From Fredinandcohnia humi (GTDB lineage Bacteria > Bacillota > Bacilli > Bacillales > Bacillaceae_L), in the NCBI RefSeq assembly GCF_001439915.1, contig NZ_LMBW01000011.1, positions 57,021 to 121,020 on the forward strand: a stretch of 64,000 nt of DNA, given 5' to 3'. The first letter of the stretch is position 1, and each line of letters starts with the position of its first letter. The position numbers and the translations under genes were made by a program. Below, piece after piece: positions 36,880-46,408 of this stretch. Below the pieces are notes generated by a model. That model saw nothing but the letters and a program-made list of their open reading frames with translations, was not told where the DNA came from and ran no database searches.

Positions 36880-37580
36880 TGTTAAATATACAAGATGTTC
36901 ATGTTAATTATGGTCATGTTCATGCTTTAAGGGGGATTTCGCTAACAGTGCCAAAGGGGAAAATTGTTTCCCTTTTAGGTGGAAACGGTGCTGGAAAATC
37001 AACCACATTAAAAACAATTTCCAGGTTAATTCAACCGAAAAAAGGGTTAATTGAAGTAGAGGGGAAATCAATGCTAAAAGTAAATTCAAGCCAAATTGTT
37101 AAAAGTGGGATCATTCATTGTCCAGAAAACAGAAGGGTTTTTCCACTTTTTACAGTTCAGGAGAATTTACAAATCGGTGCCATCACTAGAAGAAATAAGC
37201 ATGTCAAAAAAGATTTGGAAAGGGTTTATCACTATTTTCCAAGATTAAAGGAAAGAATTCACCAAAAAGCTGGAACCTTGAGTGGTGGTGAACAACAAAT
37301 GCTTGCAATTGGACGATCATTAATGGGAGATCCTAAATTGTTACTTTTAGATGAACCGTCCCTCGGAATTGCACCAATATTAGTCAAAGAAATTTTTGAA
37401 ATTATTAAAAGAATTAATAAGGAGGGTACTTCTATCCTGCTCGTAGAACAAAATGCGAATATGGCTTTAGATATTTCTGATTACTCATATGTATTAGAAA
37501 ATGGTTGTATTGCACTTGAAGGTAAGTCAAAGGAACTTAAAGAAAATGATGAAGTACGTCGCCTTTATCTAGGTGGATAA
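36879..37580 (+). CDS. livF: ABC ATPase, LivF
   Basis: This 233-aa ATP-binding subunit has Walker A GGNGAGKST, signature LSGGEQQ, Walker B LLLLDEPSLGIAP and switch LLVEQN. The GLAP/GIAP block is typical of LivF. It starts on the last base of livG and is followed after 58 bases by the acyl-CoA ligase, with no terminator between, so uptake and CoA activation are probably co-transcribed. Confidence 0.87.
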   Translation: MLNIQDVHVNYGHVHALRGISLTVPKGKIVSLLGGNGAGKSTTLKTISRLIQPKKGLIEVEGKSMLKVNSSQIVKSGIIHCPENRRVFPLFTVQENLQIGAITRRNKHVKKDLERVYHYFPRLKERIHQKAGTLSGGEQQMLAIGRSLMGDPKLLLLDEPSLGIAPILVKEIFEIIKRINKEGTSILLVEQNANMALDISDYSYVLENGCIALEGKSKELKENDEVRRLYLGG

Positions 37581-37638
37581 TTATAAAGTAGAAGATTGGG
37601 TTCTAATTACTATATCTAGTGAGATTGGAGGAGAGTAC

Positions 37639-39306
37639 ATGATTAATACTCATAACAAAAATTGGCCTTCTAAGTTGCCTACTTCATTAGAAATTCCTGA
37701 AACAACATTGTGTCACAACTTAGAAGTGTCCGCAAGTCGATATCCTAATAAAGTTTCCATTATTTATTATGGAGCGGAAATCACTTATTTAAGGCTTTAT
37801 GAAGAAGTGAATGCTATGGCAGCTTATTTACAAAATTTAGGGGTTAAAAAGCAAGATAAAGTATTATTATATATGCAAAACTGCCCACAGTTTATAGTAG
37901 CGTACTATGCTATTTTGAAGATTGGATCTGTGGTAGTACCAGTTAATCCAATGAATGTAACAGAGGAGCTTAAACATTATATTCAAGATGGTAGCGTTAA
38001 GGTCGCTTTTGCAAGTCAAGAACTTCACCAATATATCGAACCTCTTATTTCTAAAAGTTGTTTAGAACACATTATTTTAGTCACTTATTCAGACTACGCA
38101 GGTGAGTATAAAAATACGCCAAATGTCGTTAAAATGCCTAGAATTACATCCAACTTACCTTCTGTTATTAATTGGAACAGTGCACTCAATCAGTTAATTG
38201 ATCAAAAGTTTCCAGATGTAAGTCCAGATGATTTAGCGGTAATGCCTTATACATCAGGTACAACAGGAAAACCGAAGGGGTGTATGCATGTACATAGGTC
38301 GATACAAGCAAATACACGCTCCTGGGCTCTTTGGTGTCCACTTACTACAGAAGCAAATGTCCTATCGTCGTTGCCTTTATTTCATGTAGCAGGTATGGTT
38401 CACAGTATGCTGGTTCCTATATATGTTGGTGCAACTATGGTGTTACTAACTCGATGGAATCGGGAAACTGCAGCTGAAATGATTGAAAAGTATCGGTGTT
38501 CACACTGGACAACAATCAGCACTATGGTAATTGATTTTCTAGCAAATCCAAATTTGCCTGATTTTGATATAAGTTCTTTAAAGGTCATTGAAGGTGGGGG
38601 AGCAACATTGCCCGATGCTGTTTGCGATAGATTATTAGATTTTACGGGAATCAACTTTGTTGAGGTATACGGATTAACTGAGACGATGGCACATACTCAT
38701 TGTAATCTAATGGATATACCTAAAAGACAATGTATGGGAATTCCAGCTTTTGATGTTGATGCAAGAATTATAGATCCACAGACACTTATTGAAAAAGGAC
38801 CAGGAGTTGAGGGTGAAATTATTTTAAATGGACCCCAGCTCTTTAAAGGATATTGGAATCGTCCAGAAGAAAATGAAAAGGCATTTGTCACAATTGATGG
38901 GAAGAGATATTTCCGTACAGGTGATATTGGTTACTATGACAATGAAGGTTTTTTCTTCATGATAGATAGATTAAAGAGGATTATTAATGCATCAGGGTTT
39001 AAAGTTTCACCAACTGAAATAGAATCAATATTATTTAAACACCCCGCTATTCAACAAGTATGTGTAATTGGGGTACCAGATAATCGAAAGGGAGAGGAAA
39101 TAAAAGCATTTATTGTTTTAAAAGAGGACCAACGTAGATTTGTCAGCCCAGAAGATATTATTAATTGGACAAAAAAGGAGGTGGCGGCGTATAAATACCC
39201 AAGGATTATAGAGTTTGTTGAAGAATTACCTGTTTCAGCTAGTGGCAAGATTCTTTGGAGGCAACTTCAAGAGGCAGAGTGGAAAAAAATATCAAAACTC
39301 TTATAA
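37639..39306 (+). CDS. AMP-forming acyl-CoA ligase
   Basis: This 555-aa adenylate-forming enzyme activates an acid with ATP and CoA, releasing AMP. Motifs are YTSGTTGKPKG (204-214), YGLTET, the YFRTGDIGYYD hinge region, and the C-terminal catalytic lysine in SGKILW. GGAGGAG ahead of ATG 37639 fixes the start; the ATG 66 bases upstream lies inside livF. It resembles medium- or long-chain fatty acid and aromatic acid ligases. Together with the ADP-forming synthetase at 1581 it gives the island two unrelated ways of making CoA esters, probably for different intermediates. Confidence 0.87.
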   Translation: MINTHNKNWPSKLPTSLEIPETTLCHNLEVSASRYPNKVSIIYYGAEITYLRLYEEVNAMAAYLQNLGVKKQDKVLLYMQNCPQFIVAYYAILKIGSVVVPVNPMNVTEELKHYIQDGSVKVAFASQELHQYIEPLISKSCLEHIILVTYSDYAGEYKNTPNVVKMPRITSNLPSVINWNSALNQLIDQKFPDVSPDDLAVMPYTSGTTGKPKGCMHVHRSIQANTRSWALWCPLTTEANVLSSLPLFHVAGMVHSMLVPIYVGATMVLLTRWNRETAAEMIEKYRCSHWTTISTMVIDFLANPNLPDFDISSLKVIEGGGATLPDAVCDRLLDFTGINFVEVYGLTETMAHTHCNLMDIPKRQCMGIPAFDVDARIIDPQTLIEKGPGVEGEIILNGPQLFKGYWNRPEENEKAFVTIDGKRYFRTGDIGYYDNEGFFFMIDRLKRIINASGFKVSPTEIESILFKHPAIQQVCVIGVPDNRKGEEIKAFIVLKEDQRRFVSPEDIINWTKKEVAAYKYPRIIEFVEELPVSASGKILWRQLQEAEWKKISKLL

Positions 39307-39363
39307 TTTTATCTATTTTAAGGATGAATTAAGAATAAAAATATATTTTAGGAGTGAATATTT

Positions 39364-40383
39364 GTGTCAAATAAAATTAACTGGGACTTTGTAGAACGTA
39401 GGGGAAAAAAAGATGGATATTATGCAGTTTGGAAGCCATATGGAATTCCTGAAATTATTGATCCATATAAATCGGTATTTGCTGATGTTGATGTTATGCC
39501 CAAATGGGAAATTCCAGAAAAAGTAGCTGTTTCTACTGCAATAACAGGGGCTTTTTTTGGAAAAAATAGCAATCCAAATCAGTTAGTCGATAACGAAAGT
39601 ATCGTAAAATCTGCAGAAGAGTGTTTAGATGCTGGTGCAACAACTGTGCACCTCCATGCACGAGATAAGAATGGCTTTAATATTCTAGATGCTGACCTTT
39701 TTCGTTCTATAGTTGATCCATTGCGCGAAAAGCACCCTGAGGCATTAATTGACGGATGTATGGTTGCTACGCGGCAGGAGGAATGGGAGAATATGAATAC
39801 TGTATTAGAAAGAAAGACATTAGATGCTGTACCAGTAAATACGTTAGCAGCTTTTAATGGTGATAGTATGTTTGTTAAACCTCCTCATGTGATGATTGAA
39901 AAAACAAGACGAATTCAGGAAGCAGGTCTTAAAGTTGAACTTGCTGTTTATACAGATGCTGATATAGATAATGCTAAAAGATATTTAATAGATACAGGTT
40001 TGCTCAAAAAACCATATGTATGGGTACTTTTACCTGCATTGCCGGGTTGTAGTCCTATGCATAACCCAAATCAGATGATTAGTGGCCTTAGAAGAATGGT
40101 AGAGACTATCTATGATATTGATTCTGATAGTAGAATCATGGTTTGTGGTGCAGGTAGAGCATCTTCCTACCTGACGATGTTAGCAATGTTAATGGGACTT
40201 CATGTGCGTGTTGGTATGGAAGATACTATTTATAAATGGCCACATAAAAATGATCTTATTAAATCTAATCTTGAGCGATTTTTAGCCACTAAAGAATTGG
40301 CGAAATTTGCAGGACGAGAAATCATGTCACAGAGCGAGTATGCCGAGTGGTTGGGGGTATCTCCAAGAAGCGTTCGAGTATAG
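39364..40383 (+). CDS. BKACE-family beta-keto acid cleavage enzyme
   Basis: This 339-aa enzyme of the DUF849/Kce family uses zinc to cleave a beta-keto acid with acetyl-CoA, giving acetoacetate and a new acyl-CoA. The zinc site HLH is at 96-98 (TVHLHARD) and the later Glu in VGMEDTIY. It is about 60 residues longer than the paralogue at 50269 because of an N-terminal extension (first ~50 residues), seen in a subset of the family. The start is GTG 39364 with TAGGAG upstream. It ends the IclR-linked block. The specific keto acid is unknown. Confidence 0.83.
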   Translation: MSNKINWDFVERRGKKDGYYAVWKPYGIPEIIDPYKSVFADVDVMPKWEIPEKVAVSTAITGAFFGKNSNPNQLVDNESIVKSAEECLDAGATTVHLHARDKNGFNILDADLFRSIVDPLREKHPEALIDGCMVATRQEEWENMNTVLERKTLDAVPVNTLAAFNGDSMFVKPPHVMIEKTRRIQEAGLKVELAVYTDADIDNAKRYLIDTGLLKKPYVWVLLPALPGCSPMHNPNQMISGLRRMVETIYDIDSDSRIMVCGAGRASSYLTMLAMLMGLHVRVGMEDTIYKWPHKNDLIKSNLERFLATKELAKFAGREIMSQSEYAEWLGVSPRSVRV

Positions 40384-41598
40384 CACTATAGTGATCCTGG
40401 CTTTTTTAGAATCCTAAAGACTACTATAAATGATAATCTTATGTTTTTTCATTTACAACATTTGTTAATAATAAATCTAAGAGGTAGGGAGGTATATTAA
40501 ATACTTCCCTTTTTTTTACATAAGTACTAGTTATGATATTAGGTAAATATGAAAAGTTGTAACTAATATTTCTGAGGCAACACCACAATACTATACCTGC
40601 GATCATCACTCCAACTGTCTGGATTGCGGAAAGATTCAATAAATAATGCTGATATGAAATAATTAACACTATGTTATCTAATAGGGTCATAATAAAAAAG
40701 AAGTATGCAACCTAATTGCATACTTCTTTTTTCAATAAGGCTAGAAACAGAATCCACCACTCCTCTTAACAATGGTGTTCCCATAACTTTCCTTATGTAA
40801 TCCAAAAACTCAAATTATATATATGGAGAAACCTGTACAATTTTGGCACATGTCTTTTGTAGGATTTTTATATTTATTGTTGAATCTCGCTGTCGATAAA
40901 TTTCTGAAATTGATATGGGTCTTTGTATTTCCCAGCTACATTGTAAAATGTGTAATTGATTTTGTTGAAAATATCGCACCTCAGATACTAATGAAATTTT
41001 TCACTAAACTTTATGGATAACACCTTTACTGGGATAAAGTAATTATTGCTTGTATGCGGATATTGCATTGATTTAATATGTTTAAGCGTCAGGCCAACCC
41101 ATTCTTGTCCCATTTACTACAATTATTCAATTGAAGAAAGAAGACTTCCACTTCTGGTAAGACCCTTATGACTTTTTTTGGGGGTTAGAGATTTGGATAT
41201 ACAATTATAATAAATGAGGGATCTTATGATTCCTTTATTATAACAATCTTTATTGTGAAATTAGAAGAGAAATTCTTAATCCTTCGAAATCAGAACAGCC
41301 CAGTTTTGATAATTTTGAATCCTATGGTTAGTCCTTCCCTTCATGTCAATCCGAAACAAAATTTCCTGTAACTTACATTGTTTTTTACAAGTAAAAAATA
41401 AAAATACTTAAAGTCCTCGCCTTATAAAAGGTGGGGACAATTTGTCGAAAACATTTTAACAAATAAATTAGATTAAATTCATAATGCGACTACTTAAGTA
41501 GTATATTAAATTAAAATTAATTTTCGGAATTTTTAAAATTAAACCTCACTCAAATTGCTTATAAAATTACTTAAATAAATGGTAAGGAGGGGCATCTA
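40384..41598. other. Gene-poor gap between the two catabolic blocks
   Basis: About 1.2 kb without a convincing gene. A palindrome CACTATAGTG follows the BKACE stop codon. A bidirectional terminator lies at 40694-40732. The minus strand around 40880-40960 reads a short protein-like piece (VAGKYKDPYQFQKFIDS) ending in a stop, perhaps the remnant of a lost gene. A hydrophobic minus-strand ORF at 40439-40690 lacks a ribosome site. A GC-rich hairpin lies near 41413-41441. The remainder shows nothing I can name. Confidence 0.45.
40694..40732. terminator. Strong bidirectional terminator
   Basis: Arms AAAAAAGAAGTATGCAA (40694-40710) and TTGCATACTTCTTTTTT (40716-40732) form a perfect 17-base stem with a 5-base loop and T-runs in both directions. 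It marks the boundary between the two blocks. Confidence 0.85.
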
Positions 41599-42165
41599 AT
41601 GAAAGGTTTTGAGTATTGGACTATTGATAGGCTCGTAAAGCTTCCGATTGAGGAGTTACTGAGAATTTTCCGAAATCTAGAGCCACCAGTTTCTGGAGAA
41701 ATGCAAGGAGAGTATTCATCAAGATTACCTATGCAATTCGAGGAAGACATCCAAATTTATTTTGAGTCTAGATTAGGTCATTGGTTAGGTAAAGCCTATT
41801 CTTTAGAGGCAGTTGGTAATCTACCCGGTCAAGGCTATAACCTATGGTTAAGTAATGAGGGTGTGATACGTAAAAAACGTTTTGGATGGAAAATTGGGAA
41901 TTCCAATTTTGATGGTAAGCCATCTCTAATAATGCAATACAGTGTATTTAATAATGATTCTGGAGCTGATGGATTACGAGATGAAATACGTAGGGTGAAA
42001 CCAGGTTTGTATATGGGGATTTATTATTCTCATGTATTGAGACCACCATTTACCTTAAGTTGGGATGAAGGAAAGGGGCACACTTCATTTCGTATATTTT
42101 TTCTGTTTGGTCCGACAAATCAATGGCGTGGAGTAGATGATCCCGAGGCTGAAATACTTAAGTAG
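41599..42165 (+). CDS. Uncharacterised protein, paralogue of the protein at 30707
   Basis: This 188-aa protein of unknown function shares its architecture with the protein at 30707. Aligned landmarks are VKLPIEELLRIFRNLEPP, HWLGKAY, PGQGYNLWL, DEIRRVKPGLYMGIYYS and the closing GPTNQWRGVDD. No signal peptide, membrane segment or metal-binding cluster is visible. AAGGAGGGG precedes ATG 41599. It opens the second block, directly before a CocE-type hydrolase, just as its paralogue precedes an alpha/beta hydrolase. That repeated pairing suggests a common role, for example handling a hydrophobic ester or ketone, but this is inference. Confidence 0.7.
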   Translation: MKGFEYWTIDRLVKLPIEELLRIFRNLEPPVSGEMQGEYSSRLPMQFEEDIQIYFESRLGHWLGKAYSLEAVGNLPGQGYNLWLSNEGVIRKKRFGWKIGNSNFDGKPSLIMQYSVFNNDSGADGLRDEIRRVKPGLYMGIYYSHVLRPPFTLSWDEGKGHTSFRIFFLFGPTNQWRGVDDPEAEILK

Positions 42166-42202
42166 TAACTTCAAGGAAGAATCAGAACTAAGGGGAAAAG
42201 TG

Positions 42203-43933
42203 ATGACTAAAATTATTACGGAGAAAAATGTTGAAATACCAATGCGAGATGGGACGGTTACAAGAGCTGATGTCATACGTGAAAGTAGTATTGAGACTGC
42301 TCCAGTCATACTTCAAAGATTTCCGTACGATAAAGATAGTATAAACACGCTTGCTATTATAAATCCAATACACGCTACACAGCGTGGATATATTGTTGTC
42401 ATCCAGGATACTCGAGGTAGATTTAATTCAGACGGGGGCTTTAATCCATTTTTTCATGAACAGACAGATGGATACGATACAGTTGAGTGGATTGCCGAAC
42501 AACCCTGGTGTAATGGAAAAGTAGGGATGTTTGGCTCATCCTACTATGGGGTGACTCAATGGTTAGCTGCTAGCCAAAAGCCTCCTCATTTATATGCCAT
42601 GATACCTTTTGTTACTGCATCTAATTATTATGATGGTTGGACATATCAAGGTGGGGCGTTTCAGTTAGGTTTTAATCTTTTTTGGACGTATCGGTTAGCT
42701 GCTGATTTTTTATCGAAACAAATAAAAGATGGTAAAGCAACAATAGAAGACTTAGAAGAAAATATTATCGCACAGTCTCAAATAGATGAACAATACAAAG
42801 TACGTCCTTTACAGGATGCCGTTAATGAAAATATATATTGGTATAAGGATTGGCTACAACACTATATGTATGATGATTATTGGAAGAAGGTTTCTCCAAA
42901 AGAATTTTATAAAGAAATCGATATTCCCGTTTTTAACGTTGGGGGGTGGTTTGATATTTTTATTGGTGGGACCATTGAGAACTATATTGGCATGAAAAAC
43001 AGAAAAGGGAACCTCGGAACGACAGGCAATCAATTACTTATCGGTCCTTGGTCACATGGAGATGGAAATTGGGGGATTTATCCAGATATTAACTTTGGAA
43101 TATATGCCTCTAGTCTCGCCATTAACCTACAAGAAAAGTGCCTTCGATTTTTTGATTATTGGTTAAAAGAAGAGAAGAACCAGTTAGATAACGAGAAACC
43201 GGTTGAGATTTTTGTAATGGGTGAAAATCGTTGGTATAAAGAAAAAGTCTGGCCACTTGCCAATACTGAATGGACCAATTTTTATTTCCATAGTAATGGA
43301 AAGGCCAACACAAGAATAGGCGATGGAAAACTGAGTGTAGAAAAACCTACATGGGAAATTGAGGATATCTATTTATACGATCCTCGAAACCCTGTACCAA
43401 CGCTTGGGGGTCAGACTTTACTAACAGGGATGAATAATGCTACTAATCAAGGTCCGAAAGACCAGAGAGAGGTCGAGAATCGATCGGATGTCTTATGTTA
43501 TACGAGTGATCCTCTAGAGACCAAATTGAAAGTGATTGGCCCCATTAAAGCTATACTTTACACATCTTCTTCTGCGAAAGATACCGATTTCACAGTCAAA
43601 CTTGTCGATGTTCATCCAAATGGGAAAGCAATAAAATTAACTGAAGGGATTATACGTGGACGATTTCGAAACTCGCTAGAACACCCAGAATTATTGGTTC
43701 CAGGAGAGATCTATAGATTTGAAATCGATATGCTGGTAACAGGAAATGTATTCCTAGCAGGTCATCAGATTAGAGTAGAAGTATCGAGTAGTAATTTTCC
43801 TCGCTTTGATGCAAATACCAATACAGGTGGTAATATTGCTGAAGAAACGTACGAGGATATGACCCAGGCTGTAAATCGAATATTTCATAATGAAACATAT
43901 CCGAGCCATATAATACTTCCTATAATTTCCTAG
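42203..43933 (+). CDS. CocE/NonD-type hydrolase (X-Pro dipeptidyl-peptidase S15 family)
   Basis: This 576-aa serine hydrolase of the cocaine esterase group splits esters or amides. The alpha/beta domain has VIQDTRGRFNSDG (about 67-79) and nucleophile motif GSSYYG (111-116, Ser113). The acid and histidine lie in the region up to IGPWSHGDG. The C-terminal jelly-roll domain (from ~340) ends with VFLAGHQIRVEVSSSNFPRFD, a family hallmark. AAGGGG ahead of ATG 42203 supports that start over the upstream ATG at 42137, which lies inside the previous gene. No signal peptide is present, so it acts in the cytoplasm on an imported ester or amide. Confidence 0.87.
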   Translation: MTKIITEKNVEIPMRDGTVTRADVIRESSIETAPVILQRFPYDKDSINTLAIINPIHATQRGYIVVIQDTRGRFNSDGGFNPFFHEQTDGYDTVEWIAEQPWCNGKVGMFGSSYYGVTQWLAASQKPPHLYAMIPFVTASNYYDGWTYQGGAFQLGFNLFWTYRLAADFLSKQIKDGKATIEDLEENIIAQSQIDEQYKVRPLQDAVNENIYWYKDWLQHYMYDDYWKKVSPKEFYKEIDIPVFNVGGWFDIFIGGTIENYIGMKNRKGNLGTTGNQLLIGPWSHGDGNWGIYPDINFGIYASSLAINLQEKCLRFFDYWLKEEKNQLDNEKPVEIFVMGENRWYKEKVWPLANTEWTNFYFHSNGKANTRIGDGKLSVEKPTWEIEDIYLYDPRNPVPTLGGQTLLTGMNNATNQGPKDQREVENRSDVLCYTSDPLETKLKVIGPIKAILYTSSSAKDTDFTVKLVDVHPNGKAIKLTEGIIRGRFRNSLEHPELLVPGEIYRFEIDMLVTGNVFLAGHQIRVEVSSSNFPRFDANTNTGGNIAEETYEDMTQAVNRIFHNETYPSHIILPIIS

Positions 43934-43990
43934 GTATGACACAGAATATAGAAAAAAATTCTAGTTTAATAATTAATGATAGGTGGGCTT

Positions 43991-44791
43991 ATGAAAATAC
44001 AAGAGAGCATTTCGATCCTGAAAGATTTCGGTTTTACAGAATACGAAGCGAAAATCTATATTACTTTACTTTCCAAGCATCCGTTAAACGGAAATGAAAT
44101 CGCTTCCATTTCTGGAGTCCCTAGCCCTAAGGTATATGAATGTTTACGACGACTGACTGAAAAGGAATATATTTTCCCAGTCACTGTCAGTTCACAGCAA
44201 AAAAAGATGAAGAAATACATTCCACTACCATTTTCAGAGCTACTTAATAACTTTCAAAGGGATTTTCGTGAAAACAAAAATACTTTAAACAGCTTTTTTG
44301 AAGAAATTTCAACACGCGGTAATTATAATGAATCAGAATTGTTGCATATTCAAGGTTATGCAACATCATTGGAGGCGATAAAACAATCAATCGATGAGTC
44401 TCAACAAGTAATCTATCTAAGCTGTTGGAAAGAAGAATTAAACTATTTGCTAGAATCATTAACCGCTGCACATCTTCGTGGTGTAAAAATTATCATGATA
44501 TTTTTTAACGATACACCAATGGATACACCCTGGAAGAGCTATTACCATTTTAGCAGTTATAAGCGACATGAAGGTGAATTGTCATGTGTGATTGATGAAA
44601 AAAAAGTTTTTGTTTTAGAGTCTCTAAAAGAGGATCCACATACTATCGTCGCAACTCATAAATCATTGGTGAAAACAACTTGTAACTATATAAGACATGA
44701 TATTTATGTGAATAGAATATTGGCGGATTTTATAGACATCTTGTCAGATCATTATGGTGAAAATCTAGAAAAATTAATCAGTGAATTATAG
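43991..44791 (+). CDS. TrmB-family transcriptional regulator
   Basis: This is a 266-aa regulator. An N-terminal winged helix of TrmB type (about 5-70: LKDFGFTEYEAKIYITLLS...NGNEIASISGVPSPKVYECLRRL) is followed by a coiled segment and a PLD-like effector domain (from ~110). TrmB proteins usually control sugar or peptide transporters. AGGTGG precedes ATG 43991. It lies in the same direction between the CocE hydrolase and the peptide-type transporter genes, which it probably regulates in response to the imported compound. Confidence 0.82.
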   Translation: MKIQESISILKDFGFTEYEAKIYITLLSKHPLNGNEIASISGVPSPKVYECLRRLTEKEYIFPVTVSSQQKKMKKYIPLPFSELLNNFQRDFRENKNTLNSFFEEISTRGNYNESELLHIQGYATSLEAIKQSIDESQQVIYLSCWKEELNYLLESLTAAHLRGVKIIMIFFNDTPMDTPWKSYYHFSSYKRHEGELSCVIDEKKVFVLESLKEDPHTIVATHKSLVKTTCNYIRHDIYVNRILADFIDILSDHYGENLEKLISEL

Positions 44792-44812
44792 ATAAATGGA
44801 GGGATAAACCCA

Positions 44813-46375
44813 GTGAAAGCGGAAAAAAAAGGGTGGATAAATTTTATAATCATACTAGTTTTAATGATGGTTATTGTTGGCTGTTCTTCAAATTCTAAAA
44901 GCAATGAAAATAGAGATCAACAATCCAATAATAACGATAATACTGAGGATGTAGGTGGTGAGGTTGTCATCGCATATGACTCTGATATTAGTCATTACGA
45001 TCCAATTAAAGGTAGCTCAGGTTATGATAATACCTTACTGTGGCCAGTCTACGATACTCTCATCACCTTTACAAAAGATCTTCAACCACAACCTGGATTA
45101 GCCGAGTCATGGACATTTGAAGATGACAAAACATTAGTGCTTAATTTACGGGAGGAAGTTACGTTTCATGATGGAACTCCATTTAATGCAGAAGCTGTAA
45201 AATTTAATATTGAACGGACAAATTCAGATGAATCAATTGTAAATGAATTACAAAACATTTCTAGTGTTGTAGTAGTAGATGAAAAAACAGTTAAACTTCA
45301 TCTATCCCAACCTGATTCCTCCATTTTGTTAGCCCTTTCAGACCGTGGTGGAATGATGGTTTCTCCATCAGCTGTAGAAGAAATGGGTGAGGACTTTCAA
45401 CAAAGTCCTGTAGGAACAGGAGCATATAAAATGGTGAAACGTGTGCCTAGTAATGAAATAGTCTTAGAAGCATACGAAGATTACTGGCAAGAAGGTCAAC
45501 CTTACTTAGATAAAATCACAATTAAAATTATGTTAGAGGAAAATACAAGAATCAATGCTTTAAAATCAGGGGAGGTTGATTTTGCCACAAAAATCTCACC
45601 AGGAAATGCAGCAAGCTTAGAGAATGATTCGAATATCACATTACTAGAAAGCTCTACTGTTGAATTTAGACTTTTATACGTAAATGCTTCACAAGCACCG
45701 TTAGATAATAAAGAAGTACGAAAGGCTATTCAATATGGAATCAATAGGGGGGCACTAATCCAGGCAATTAATTTTGGAAAAGGTGAGCCTGCTTATCAAC
45801 CATTTCCAAAAGAGTATTGGCCAGCAGATCCTGATTTGACAATCGAGTATAACCCAGAAAAGGCAAGACAAATCCTAAAAGATGCAGGATTAGAAAACAT
45901 ATCATTCCAAATGAATTATTTCACGAACGCATATCAGCAAAGAATTGCTGAAGCGATAAAAGGTCAATTAAGTGAAATAGGAATTACTGTAGAATTAAAT
46001 ACTCTAGAATTAAACGCAGCAATCGACAATTACTTTGCTGAAAAGGGAGTACCACTATTCCAATCAGTATGGACAGGACGACCAGATCCTCAAATGACAA
46101 TAAGTTACCTCTTTAATCGTGACAGCTTTTTCAATGCAGGAGATTATTCAACAGAAGAAATTGAAGATCTCATATTAAAGGCAGCGGGTACGTATGAGCA
46201 AGAAGACCGTGCAGAAATATATAGAACCATTACTCAGAAAGCTGTAATTGATGAAGCAATTATTATCCCACTCTTCTTCACACCAGCCATTGATGCAATG
46301 AACAATTCAATTAAAGGATTTGAACAAAATCTATCTGGTAAACCTATTTTCTCTACAATTAGAAAAGAGGAATAA
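44813..46375 (+). CDS. Peptide/nickel-type ABC binding lipoprotein (SBP family 5)
   Basis: This 520-aa extracellular binding protein belongs to the DppA/OppA family. Lipobox VGC gives the anchor Cys24, followed by an Asn-rich linker. Family blocks include DSDISHYDPIKGS, GLAESWTFEDDKTLVLNLREEVTFHDGTPFNAEAVKFNIER (around 95-135) and the VRKAIQYGINR region. The start is GTG 44813 with GGAGGG upstream. Family 5 proteins also bind heme, opines and various organic compounds, so the ligand may not be a peptide. Confidence 0.87.
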   Translation: MKAEKKGWINFIIILVLMMVIVGCSSNSKSNENRDQQSNNNDNTEDVGGEVVIAYDSDISHYDPIKGSSGYDNTLLWPVYDTLITFTKDLQPQPGLAESWTFEDDKTLVLNLREEVTFHDGTPFNAEAVKFNIERTNSDESIVNELQNISSVVVVDEKTVKLHLSQPDSSILLALSDRGGMMVSPSAVEEMGEDFQQSPVGTGAYKMVKRVPSNEIVLEAYEDYWQEGQPYLDKITIKIMLEENTRINALKSGEVDFATKISPGNAASLENDSNITLLESSTVEFRLLYVNASQAPLDNKEVRKAIQYGINRGALIQAINFGKGEPAYQPFPKEYWPADPDLTIEYNPEKARQILKDAGLENISFQMNYFTNAYQQRIAEAIKGQLSEIGITVELNTLELNAAIDNYFAEKGVPLFQSVWTGRPDPQMTISYLFNRDSFFNAGDYSTEEIEDLILKAAGTYEQEDRAEIYRTITQKAVIDEAIIIPLFFTPAIDAMNNSIKGFEQNLSGKPIFSTIRKEE

Positions 46376-46408
46376 AATGACTGATTTTACGATAGGAGAG
46401 GTTTTGGT

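Noticed and set aside
40439-40690. 83-codon hydrophobic ORF on the minus strand
   Set aside because: There is no ribosome binding site, and the start lies inside the arm of a bidirectional terminator region. No family was recognised.
40845-40860. TTGGCAC sequence resembling a sigma-54 -24 box
   Set aside because: The -12 GC is absent at the required spacing (TTTTG instead of TTGC), and no gene follows.
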